NCBI GenBank assembly: GCA_030673005.1 | Contig: DAOVFI010000175.1 | Span: forward strand, 1-5,653 | Length of the DNA stretch: 5,653 bases | Direction of reading: 5' to 3' | Source: Planctomycetales bacterium | GTDB lineage: Bacteria > Planctomycetota > Phycisphaerae > SM23-33 | Part shown: positions 1 through 5,653 of the stretch, in pieces | How the letters are laid out: each line of letters begins with the position of its first letter | Numbering within the stretch: position 1 is the stretch's first letter | Program-made: the position numbers and the translations under genes | The notes under the pieces: model-generated | The model's database searches: none | What the model was told of the DNA's origin: nothing | Seen by the model: the letters and a program-made list of their open reading frames with translations, nothing else

Positions 1-1
1 G

Positions 2-3000
2 CCCTTCATGGGAACGTTCATACACGCACTGAACGGTAAAACCGGCAAGGTTCTGTGGTCCAACAGCGGCAGCGGGTCGGTGTACATCCTCCAGCCGCAC
101 TCCAGTCCCGCATTCGGCGGTGTGGCTCCGCAAGGATACCTGGCGGCAACAAAAGACCGTCTGCTCGTTCCCGGCGGCAGGTCCGTACCGGCCTGCTACG
201 ACCGTAATACGGGGAAGTTTCTCTACTTTCACACCAATAACAAATTAGGCATCTACAAAGTATGGGCGACCGGGCAGTGTTTCTTCAACTTTGGACGAAT
301 TTACAACCTTGCCGACGGAGGCTTGCTGGGAAAGACCCCCGCCTCAATACTGACCAAAAACGCCATTTACGGCATCGACGCCAAAGGCAATCTCACCGCC
401 CATCTGCCGGATCTGGTCGCCAAGCAAGTTGCCAGAACCGATCGGCGGGGGAAAAAGTACAAGGAAAAGGTTTTCGAACAAAAAACGCTTTGGAAGATGG
501 ACGTCTCAACCGCCTTTGACAGGATTTTCATCCTAGCCGGTCGGCGTATCTATGGCAGCAAGGGCGCCACCATCGCAGCAATAGACTTGCCCGAACGTCA
601 AGATGGCTCTGATTCGGCCCCGCTCGCTGCCAATGTCTCCTGGCAGACGACCATCGAGACCGAGCCATGGACCATGCTGGCGGCGGACGGCAAACTGTTC
701 GTCGTAACGGGGGAGGGAATGTTATACTGCTTCGGCTCCAAGGCCGGAAAAGCCAAGCCGCTCACAGCAACCGTATGCGCGTCCGACAAACGGAAGGCAT
801 CGGATAGGCAGCGAAATATTCTCGCCAAAGTCCTGGCCGGCAAAACTGCCCGGGAGGGCTACTGCGTGGTACTGGGCATCGGTGATGGGAAGTTGACAGA
901 GAAATTGGTCGCTCAATCGAAGCCGCAAGTTATCGTCATCGATCCGGACGCCCGAAAGGTGGCGGACTTCCGACGACGGCTTGACGACCTGGGTCTGTAC
1001 GGCACGCGCGTAACGGTGCATGCGGGTAACCCGCTTAACTATCCCCTGCCGCCCTATCTTGCCGACCTGATCGTTTCCGATGATATCGAGCACCTCGGCT
1101 TCGGGCCTAAGGCGCCCCCGGCCGCCGGGCTGCTCAACGCTCTCAGACCTTATGGCGGCACTGCCTGTTTTGCTGTCCCGGAGAACCTTGCCGCCGACGT
1201 CGCCGGTTGGGCGGCTGGTGCGAAGTTCGTCCGCGCCGGCGAGAAGCGGAAAGGGCTGCTGACCTTCACACGCGTCGGGCCGTTGCCCGGTTCAGCCGAC
1301 TGGGCGCACCAGTACTGCGACGTGGCCAATACCGTTTGCTCAGCCGATAAATTGGTCAAGGCGCCGCTGGGGTTGCTGTGGTTCGGCGGGCCGACAAACC
1401 TGGACGTGTTGCCGCGTCACGGTCACGGCCCCACGCCCCAGGTAGTCGCAGGCCGACTCGTTATCGAAGGCATAGGACTGCTCAGCGCCCGCGACGTTTA
1501 CACCGGCCGGCTCCTCTGGAGACGCCGACTGGATAAAGACCTAAACACGTTTGACATGTACTACGATAAAACCTACAAGCCCGATCCGTGGGATTTGAGC
1601 TACAACCAGGTCCATCTGCCCGGGGCAAACGCCCTGGCAAGCAACTACGTTACCACGTCCGACCGGATATATTTGATTTCCGGACCGACCTGCTTCGTGC
1701 TCGACGCGCGCACCGGCCTAACCGTCAACCGATTCACGCTTCCGCCGGGAAAGCACGGCTGGCGGCCGAACTGGGGATATATCGGCGTCAAAGACAACCT
1801 GCTCATCGCGGCTGTCGAACCGCATAAAGTCCCACTGTACGATAAGACAAACATGCCCGCCTTGTTCGGCAAAAACGATAAATGGCGCTACCTGGCCGGG
1901 AAGCATCCCCATCAAGATTGGACTCAACCGGGATTCAAACCTCATAAATGGAATGCCGGTCCGGCAGGTTTTGGCTTCGGCAATAAAGATGCCAAGACAC
2001 AACTTAAAGAGATGCGCCGGCGATATAGCGTCCTGTATGCGCTAAAGGAATTCACCCTCAAAAATGCCGGCAGCGTGAGCGAATTGGCCCTTATGATCCG
2101 ATACGACGACGCCTTCATCGCCTATTTGAACGGCAGGGAAATCGCGCGGGCGGGCATAAAACGAGGCAGCGGAAAGACCGCATCCGGGATCACCGCCCAT
2201 TCGGCGCGAAGATTCACCTTCTTTCCGATTAAAAAGCCCGGCCGGTTCCTGCGCGAAGGCAGGAACGTCCTGGCCGTTGAAGGCCACAACGTCAAGATCG
2301 ACGACAAGGATTTCCTCCTTCAGCCTTATCTGCTGTTCATGCGCAGACGGCGTGCGGACCGCATGACCGACGTGGAAGGCGTTGAGGTCAACTTCCGCTA
2401 CGCCTCTGCCAGTGGTGTGCTGGTGGTGATGGACCGGCACAAAGGAAACGTGTTGTGGTCGAGGTCGGCCAAGCAAAGTTTTCGCCATAACGCCATCGTC
2501 GCGGGGGCGGGAAAGGTTTTCTGCATTGACGGGATGAGCCAAAGTAAAATCGCATATCTCAAGAGGCGAGGTTATGTCCCCACCGGCAAATCGATCCTGT
2601 ACGCCCTCGACATCCGCAACGGTAATATGTTATGGCAGGCCGACGAGAACGTCTTCGGCACGTGGCTGAGCTACTCTGCGCGGCACGACGTCCTGTTGCA
2701 GGCGGGTTCGCACTCCCGTGACCGGGCGAAGGATGAGGCTAACCGGGGAATGGTCGCATATCGCGCAGCCGACGGTAAGGTGCTTTGGAAAAGCGATCGG
2801 ACCTACCTCGGCCCACCTATCCTGCACAAGGGCAGGATTATCACCCAGGTAGGGTACGGAACGCAAAGCTCCAGCCCCGCGACGGCCTTCAATCTGCTAA
2901 CGGGCAAACAGGTAATGCGAACGCATCCAATGACAGGAAAATCGATTCCCTGGACGTGGATCCGTTTCTATGGCTGCAACACGGCAGTGGCCAGCGAGAA

Positions 3001-3904
3001 CCTTCTGACGTTCCGCTCGGCCTCGGCGGCGTTCGTGGACCTCGTTACCGGAGGGGGCACCGCCAGTATCGGTGGATTCAAGTCCGGCTGTACGTCGAAC
3101 CTTATCGTAGCAAACGGTGTGCTCAACGCCCCGGACTACACGCGGACATGCACGTGTTCATACCAGAACCAGTCATCCCTGGCGTTAGTGCACATGCCCG
3201 AGGTTGCGTACTGGACCGTCAACTACTTTCGACCACCTGACAAGCCCACACCGGTCAAACGTGTGGGCCTCAATCTCGGCGCACCGGGCAATCGCGTTTC
3301 GGACAATGGGACGCTTTGGCTGGAATTCCCCAGCATCGCCGGGCCGTCGCCCGATCTTCCGGTTCGGGGACGATACGAGCGGCCCCGGTGGTTCCGGCTG
3401 CACCACACACTCGTCAAAGGCAACTATAACTGGGTGGCAGCCTCGGGCGTGGAAGGATTGCGGGAGATACGTATCCGCATGTTCCTCCAGCCCGGAAAGG
3501 ACACCGGACGGGCAAAGGCCTTCGAGAAAAACATGCAAAAGATTCCCAACTGGCCGGAAGGGCAAATACAGGGTCGCTTCGACCGGCCTAAAGGGTACAC
3601 GGTGCGGCTGCACTTCGCCGAGCCGGAGTCCATTCCAGTCGGCGAGCGCATCTTCAACGTCGCTATTCAAGGCAAGGATGTGTTGAAGGGTTTCGACATT
3701 GTCGCCTTGGCTGGCGGTGCAAACCGCTCGATTGTCAGGGAATTCCGCGATGTTATGGTAAGCGACGACCTGAAGATATCGCTAACGCCGGTGAAGGGTG
3801 CACCCCTGCTGTGCGGCATCGAAGTGTGGGCAAGAACTCCACAAGAAAGGCCAGAAGATGCCCAAAGCGAACCAAATTCAAGCGGTTGTCGCGACAACCG
3901 GTAG
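2..3904 (+). CDS. PQQ-type beta-propeller protein with inserted methyltransferase-like and beta-sandwich domains and C-terminal malectin-like domain (5' partial)
   Basis: The frame is open from the left edge to the TAG at 3902-3904. The first ATG (8) is probably not the start, because it falls inside a propeller repeat (PFMGTFIHALNGKTGKVLW) and the residues before it fit the family. Numbering from that ATG, PQQ-like repeats of the form 'ALD..TGK.LW' occur near residues 4-18, 58-70, 493-509, 562-576, 804-820, 863-879, 914-930 and 958-973. Residues about 265-415 resemble a class I SAM-dependent methyltransferase, with VVLGIGDG near 287-293 as motif I, VIVIDPD near 308-314 as the acidic loop, and ADLIVSDD near 352-359. 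Residues about 679-777 form a beta-sandwich-like insert with YDDAFIAYLNG. A Cys-rich block follows (C990, C1028, C1048, C1050; NAPDYTRTCTCSY). Residues about 1085-1275 are malectin-like (YTVRLHFAEPE, ending CGIEVWA). Homologues are typically exported, but the signal peptide would lie outside the window. Substrate and function are unknown; carbohydrate binding is inferred from the malectin fold. The last 23 residues look unlike the domain before them. Confidence 0.88.
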   Translation, partial: PFMGTFIHALNGKTGKVLWSNSGSGSVYILQPHSSPAFGGVAPQGYLAATKDRLLVPGGRSVPACYDRNTGKFLYFHTNNKLGIYKVWATGQCFFNFGRIYNLADGGLLGKTPASILTKNAIYGIDAKGNLTAHLPDLVAKQVARTDRRGKKYKEKVFEQKTLWKMDVSTAFDRIFILAGRRIYGSKGATIAAIDLPERQDGSDSAPLAANVSWQTTIETEPWTMLAADGKLFVVTGEGMLYCFGSKAGKAKPLTATVCASDKRKASDRQRNILAKVLAGKTAREGYCVVLGIGDGKLTEKLVAQSKPQVIVIDPDARKVADFRRRLDDLGLYGTRVTVHAGNPLNYPLPPYLADLIVSDDIEHLGFGPKAPPAAGLLNALRPYGGTACFAVPENLAADVAGWAAGAKFVRAGEKRKGLLTFTRVGPLPGSADWAHQYCDVANTVCSADKLVKAPLGLLWFGGPTNLDVLPRHGHGPTPQVVAGRLVIEGIGLLSARDVYTGRLLWRRRLDKDLNTFDMYYDKTYKPDPWDLSYNQVHLPGANALASNYVTTSDRIYLISGPTCFVLDARTGLTVNRFTLPPGKHGWRPNWGYIGVKDNLLIAAVEPHKVPLYDKTNMPALFGKNDKWRYLAGKHPHQDWTQPGFKPHKWNAGPAGFGFGNKDAKTQLKEMRRRYSVLYALKEFTLKNAGSVSELALMIRYDDAFIAYLNGREIARAGIKRGSGKTASGITAHSARRFTFFPIKKPGRFLREGRNVLAVEGHNVKIDDKDFLLQPYLLFMRRRRADRMTDVEGVEVNFRYASASGVLVVMDRHKGNVLWSRSAKQSFRHNAIVAGAGKVFCIDGMSQSKIAYLKRRGYVPTGKSILYALDIRNGNMLWQADENVFGTWLSYSARHDVLLQAGSHSRDRAKDEANRGMVAYRAADGKVLWKSDRTYLGPPILHKGRIITQVGYGTQSSSPATAFNLLTGKQVMRTHPMTGKSIPWTWIRFYGCNTAVASENLLTFRSASAAFVDLVTGGGTASIGGFKSGCTSNLIVANGVLNAPDYTRTCTCSYQNQSSLALVHMPEVAYWTVNYFRPPDKPTPVKRVGLNLGAPGNRVSDNGTLWLEFPSIAGPSPDLPVRGRYERPRWFRLHHTLVKGNYNWVAASGVEGLREIRIRMFLQPGKDTGRAKAFEKNMQKIPNWPEGQIQGRFDRPKGYTVRLHFAEPESIPVGERIFNVAIQGKDVLKGFDIVALAGGANRSIVREFRDVMVSDDLKISLTPVKGAPLLCGIEVWARTPQERPEDAQSEPNSSGCRDNR
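3883..3900. repeat. Perfect 18-bp palindrome at the 3' end of the propeller gene
   Basis: CGGTTGTCGCGACAACCG is identical to its own reverse complement over all 18 bases, and the symmetry breaks at the flanking bases. It covers the last codons of the large gene and ends one base before the TAG stop. As RNA it could fold into a 7-bp stem with a CGCG loop. No T-run follows on the plus strand, so it is not a classical intrinsic terminator. It could be an operator, a recombinase-binding site or a transcript-end hairpin. Only the symmetry is seen; the role is unknown. Confidence 0.6.
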
Positions 3905-4013
3905 AGCGGTTTGTGCGGCATTCAGCGGCATTGCAAATATCCCTCCAAGTGCTGCTTATGAACAAAGGAAATATCTTTTCAAACAAGGACTTATGAAAAA
4001 CATCAGAAATGAA
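3905..4013. other. Short AT-rich spacer between the propeller gene and the tRNA fragment
   Basis: This stretch holds no gene I can support. Positions 3931-4020 are about 32% GC by count (29 of 90), clearly more AT-rich than the coding DNA on either side. The start of the spacer carries a small direct repeat, GCGGCATT at 3915-3922 and 3925-3932. A 12-codon frame (ATG at 3958) and a 53-codon frame with an AAGGA motif (ATG at 3993) are present. The longer one runs across both the tRNA half and the integrase remnant in the wrong frame, so I do not call it. The composition fits foreign DNA, a promoter region or an integrase arm-binding region, with no evidence to choose between them. Confidence 0.5.
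3915..3932. repeat. Short direct repeat GCGGCATT, two copies 10 bp apart
   Basis: GCGGCATT occurs at 3915-3922 and again at 3925-3932, one helical turn apart. Related AGCGG starts occur just upstream at 3881 and 3905. The spacing would suit a small protein-binding site, but two 8-bp copies can arise by chance and nothing ties them to a regulator. Confidence 0.3.
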
Positions 4014-4052
4014 TTAGGAAACCGCCGCTCTATCCTGCTGAGCTACGGGCGT
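4014..4052 (-). tRNA. tRNA-Arg(CCU), 5' half only (truncated, not functional alone)
   Basis: Read on the minus strand from 4052, the sequence gives a 7-nt acceptor strand ACGCCCG, then TA, D-stem GCTC, D-loop AGCAGGATA, D-stem GAGC, G26, anticodon-stem strand GCGGT and anticodon loop TTCCTAA. The anticodon CCU falls at positions 34-36 (4018-4016), which assigns it to arginine. The D-arm pairs perfectly and all spacings are canonical. The next bases are TTCAT rather than the ACCGC needed to close the anticodon stem, so similarity stops at tRNA position 38. No T-arm with a GTTCRA loop and no CGGGCGT acceptor strand were found in the window. The break lies where many tyrosine integrases cross over in tRNA genes. 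It abuts an integrase remnant, so it probably marks an attachment-site half or a deletion scar. Confidence 0.75.
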
Positions 4053-4065
4053 AAATGCCTATCTT

Positions 4066-4284
4066 TTGCTAAATCCGAACAGTATTGTAACGATCGGGGA
4101 GCTCGTTGCCAAGTATATCAGATGGATAGAGGGATATTCTCCGCCCATGCGTGACGGTAGGCCCAATCCTGATGTGCAAAGAGCGAAGCGGGCGTGCAGA
4201 TTCCTTGAATCTTATGCCAACTGGTCTATCGGCGATTTTGGCCCCACTGACTTGACGGTTGTACAGGGTGTAATGGTTGCGTAT
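4066..4284 (+). pseudogene. Tyrosine (phage-type) integrase, N-terminal core-binding fragment
   Basis: The frame reads TIGELVAKYIRWIEGY (residues 9-24 from the TTG at 4066), then RAKRACRFLESYANW and IGDFGPTDLTVVQGVMVAY, ending near residue 73. This resembles the helical SAM-like core-binding region of site-specific integrases found in planctomycetes. The match appears to stop at 4284. The frame stays open to a TAG at 4522-4524, but those residues lie antisense to the tolC remnant and look random. Upstream the frame is closed by a TGA at 4039-4041 and has no convincing start or ribosome-binding site. Full-length relatives are several times longer and carry the catalytic Arg/His/Arg/Tyr residues, none of which are present. 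Family assignment is from memory and moderately sure; that it is broken is clear. Confidence 0.65.
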
Positions 4285-4340
4285 CTCTCGCCTGCCTTCG
4301 ACCCCTTGCTCCGCATCTTCAGAATCGTTGCGATACGCCG

Positions 4341-4847
4341 TCAACGAGCCGTTCCTTCCTGGTTCGGGGCCAACGCCTTCACAGCCTTATTGTGCGCTTC
4401 TCCGTCGTTTGTTCGCGTTTGTCCGTTCATCGGCTCAACAGGTTCCCGGCCGGGGGCGCTGATGCCTCGCCGCTCCAGTAGCGAACCCTCCAGCCGATAC
4501 AGTTCGACCAGCGCTTTGAGATAGTTAGCGACGCCCCGGACTTCCGCTATCTGGCTGAAGAGAAGGTCTCGCTGAACTTGAGCGACCAGCAGTGAGGTTG
4601 ACCGGCCGACGCGGAACTTCTCGGTTTCCGCCCGGAGTTTTTCGGCCTGGAACTTGCGAGTCGCCGCCGTGGCGGAAATCTGCTCCCGCGTGCGGTTGAC
4701 CTCGATGAAGGCGGTTCGAACGTCCAACTCGACGGGTTTTACGGCAGTCAGGATGATGTTGTTGCTGCCGAGTTTTCGGATATGTTCCATCGCTTCCCGG
4801 CTGGCACCCTCTGGCGCGCGTGTGCTGCTTCCGGGTCCAGTCCAGCG
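4341..4847 (-). pseudogene. TolC-family outer membrane efflux protein, C-terminal fragment
   Basis: The minus-strand frame ends at a TGA at 4343-4341. From the ATG at 4790 it encodes 149 residues. ELDVRTAFIEVNRTREQI (21-38), EKLRAETEKFRVGRST (50-65) and YLKALVELYRLEGSLLERRGI (90-110) match the second helical, coiled-coil half of outer membrane efflux proteins (OEP/TolC), which form the periplasmic tunnel of tripartite exporters. A hydrophilic tail of about 39 residues follows. Full-length members are about 400-500 residues, so most of the protein, including the signal peptide and first repeat, is missing. Upstream of 4790 the frame stays open only to a TGA at 4850-4848, and that stretch is not clearly TolC-like. 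It lies directly behind the methyltransferase stop on the same strand. It is probably a remnant left by a recombination junction between about 4790 and 4857; a frameshifted longer gene is excluded by the methyltransferase occupying the upstream DNA. Confidence 0.75.
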
Positions 4848-4854
4848 TCAGTTG

Positions 4855-5652
4855 CTATATGTCTTTCACCGCAAGCACTTCTTCGCCCAGCATATCTGTA
4901 ATCTTGACGGACACGGTGGTCTCTTCTTCAGGGGCTGACAGGTCGTAGTTGCCTTCAACCAGATCGGTCTTTTTAGCCGGCACGTCGGCGAGACAGACGT
5001 TGAAAACCTTGCCGTCGTAGGCCGTGTCAATCATAACACAATCGATCATCGCCCGCCAGTCGTCGATCTTCGGAGCAACCACGCCGGACTGCTGCCGGAG
5101 GCGCTCGACAATCGTCGGCGAGATGAAATCTTCTATCTTCACGATAATCCGGTTCTTTTTACGGGCGATCTTCACCTTCGCCCGGGCCGGTTCGTGCTTG
5201 ATGAACTTGCCGTACTTCGGATCTGTCCGCAGCTCTATCACGTAGATGCGGTTAACGGCCACCGATCCCTTGCGTAGGCGGTTCCAGTCTTCGACCCATG
5301 CCTTGGCGGTCAGTTCCATCCCCAGGCAGACCATCGTGATATTACGATCTTCCTCCAGCCGGGCGTCTAACTCGCGTTTGAGTTCTTCCAGGTCAAGGGG
5401 TGAAAGCGGGTGGTCGAACGGGACGATCTTCACCAGTCTCTTGCCCAGCGCGCCGTCGAAGTAGGCATCGGATCGCGTCCGCTGGATGCCGATGTGTTCG
5501 CAGGCAAGGTTAACGGCTTCGTTGTGCTGTATTGCCAGGTCGTAATCGTTGACTCGCCAGACGGTAAAGCCGAATTGACAGGGCATGGGCTTCTTGTCGT
5601 TGGGTTCTTTGATAAGCTTGCCGGACTGCTTCTTCTTGTCGGCCAAGGCCTG
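4855..5652 (-). CDS. Probable site-specific DNA methyltransferase, type III Mod-like, C-terminal part (5' partial)
   Basis: The frame runs in from the right edge and stops at a TAG at 4857-4855. The TTG at 5646 is not taken as the start, since the frame continues upstream (Q-A-L before ADKKK) and the protein reads like the middle of a longer one. Numbering from that TTG, recognisable blocks are YFDGALGKRLVKIVPFDHP (62-80), LDLEELKRELDARLEEDR (84-101), VIELRTDPKYGKF (136-148), IEDFISPTIVERL (171-183), DDWRAMIDCVMIDTAYDG (195-212) and the ending KITDMLGEEVLAVKDI (248-263). I associate these with the C-terminal region of large adenine-specific methyltransferases of type III-like restriction-modification or phage-defence loci. 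The catalytic motifs (DPPY and the SAM-binding FxGxG) would lie beyond the window, so activity cannot be judged. The partner restriction subunit is not found downstream; a TolC fragment follows instead. An alternative is another large DNA-modification protein with this tail. Confidence 0.7.
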   Translation of the reverse strand, partial: QALADKKKQSGKLIKEPNDKKPMPCQFGFTVWRVNDYDLAIQHNEAVNLACEHIGIQRTRSDAYFDGALGKRLVKIVPFDHPLSPLDLEELKRELDARLEEDRNITMVCLGMELTAKAWVEDWNRLRKGSVAVNRIYVIELRTDPKYGKFIKHEPARAKVKIARKKNRIIVKIEDFISPTIVERLRQQSGVVAPKIDDWRAMIDCVMIDTAYDGKVFNVCLADVPAKKTDLVEGNYDLSAPEEETTVSVKITDMLGEEVLAVKDI

Positions 5653-5653
5653 G

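Noticed and set aside
2245..2266. Hairpin GTTCCTG...CAGGAAC inside the large gene
   Set aside because: Lies within well-supported coding sequence for the beta-sandwich domain, with no T-run and no gene boundary nearby.
2042..2542. Long antisense frame (166 codons) under the propeller gene
   Set aside because: A shadow of a strong coding frame in GC-rich DNA; low-complexity composition and no domain resemblance.
3185..3686. Overlapping frames on both strands within the malectin-coding region
   Set aside because: The malectin-like reading is clearly the coding one; the others have no recognisable motifs.
3911..4013. Group I intron in the tRNA-Arg(CCU) anticodon loop
   Set aside because: Such introns are known in this tRNA, but the available stretch is about 100 bases, too short, and no proper 3' exon follows.
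3902..4032. Inverted pair TAGAGCGG (3902-3909) and CCGCTCTA (4025-4032)
   Set aside because: Short, widely separated, and the second copy is simply the conserved D-arm of the tRNA half.
3972..4067. TATCTTTT repeated at 3972-3979 and 4060-4067, flanking the tRNA half like a target-site duplication
   Set aside because: Eight bases in AT-rich DNA can recur by chance, and no transposase or terminal inverted repeats accompany them.
3858..4154. 98-codon frame with an AGAAAGG motif 7 bases before its ATG, overlapping the end of the large gene
   Set aside because: It runs through the tRNA half and the integrase remnant in a different frame, resembles no family I know, and its codons follow the AT-rich spacer.
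4069..4344. 91-codon minus-strand frame starting at the TolC stop
   Set aside because: It is antisense to the integrase fragment and runs to the edge of the tRNA half; no recognisable protein features.
4855..5464. Plus-strand frames opposite the methyltransferase (for example 5024-5245 and 5246-5464)
   Set aside because: Arg/Ser-rich shadows of the real minus-strand frame.

Overview
The window looks like bacterial chromosomal DNA from a planctomycete-type organism (Planctomycetota, possibly a Phycisphaerae-like lineage). The main reason is the giant left-hand gene: a PQQ-type beta-propeller protein with a methyltransferase-like insert, a beta-sandwich insert and a C-terminal malectin-like domain, an architecture I associate with that phylum. 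The truncated integrase and TolC-like fragments also read like planctomycete versions. These assignments come from memory of families; no search was run.

Layout. (1) About 2-3904, plus strand: one very long open frame entering from the left edge, so its N-terminus and start are missing. (2) 3883-3900: a perfect 18-bp palindrome covering the last codons of that gene, followed by a short AT-rich spacer (about 32% GC over 3931-4020). (3) 4014-4052, minus strand: the 5' half of a tRNA-Arg(CCU) gene that stops exactly at the end of the anticodon loop. (4) About 4066-4284, plus strand: a fragment from the N-terminal part of a tyrosine integrase, with no catalytic domain. (5) 4341 to about 4847, minus strand: the C-terminal part of a TolC-type outer-membrane efflux protein. 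(6) 4855 to the right edge, minus strand: the C-terminal part of a probable type III-like (Mod) site-specific DNA methyltransferase.

How the parts relate. The two outer genes converge on about 950 bp made of three truncated pieces: half a tRNA, part of an integrase and part of tolC. There is no sign that these pieces work together. The simplest reading is a recombination scar or integration hotspot at a tRNA-Arg(CCU) gene, where an integrase-bearing element and possibly a restriction-modification module were gained and partly lost. The most notable point is the precision of the tRNA break at the anticodon loop, a known crossover site for tyrosine integrases, together with an integrase remnant directly beside it. 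No CRISPR array, complete insertion sequence, rRNA or complete tRNA is visible.
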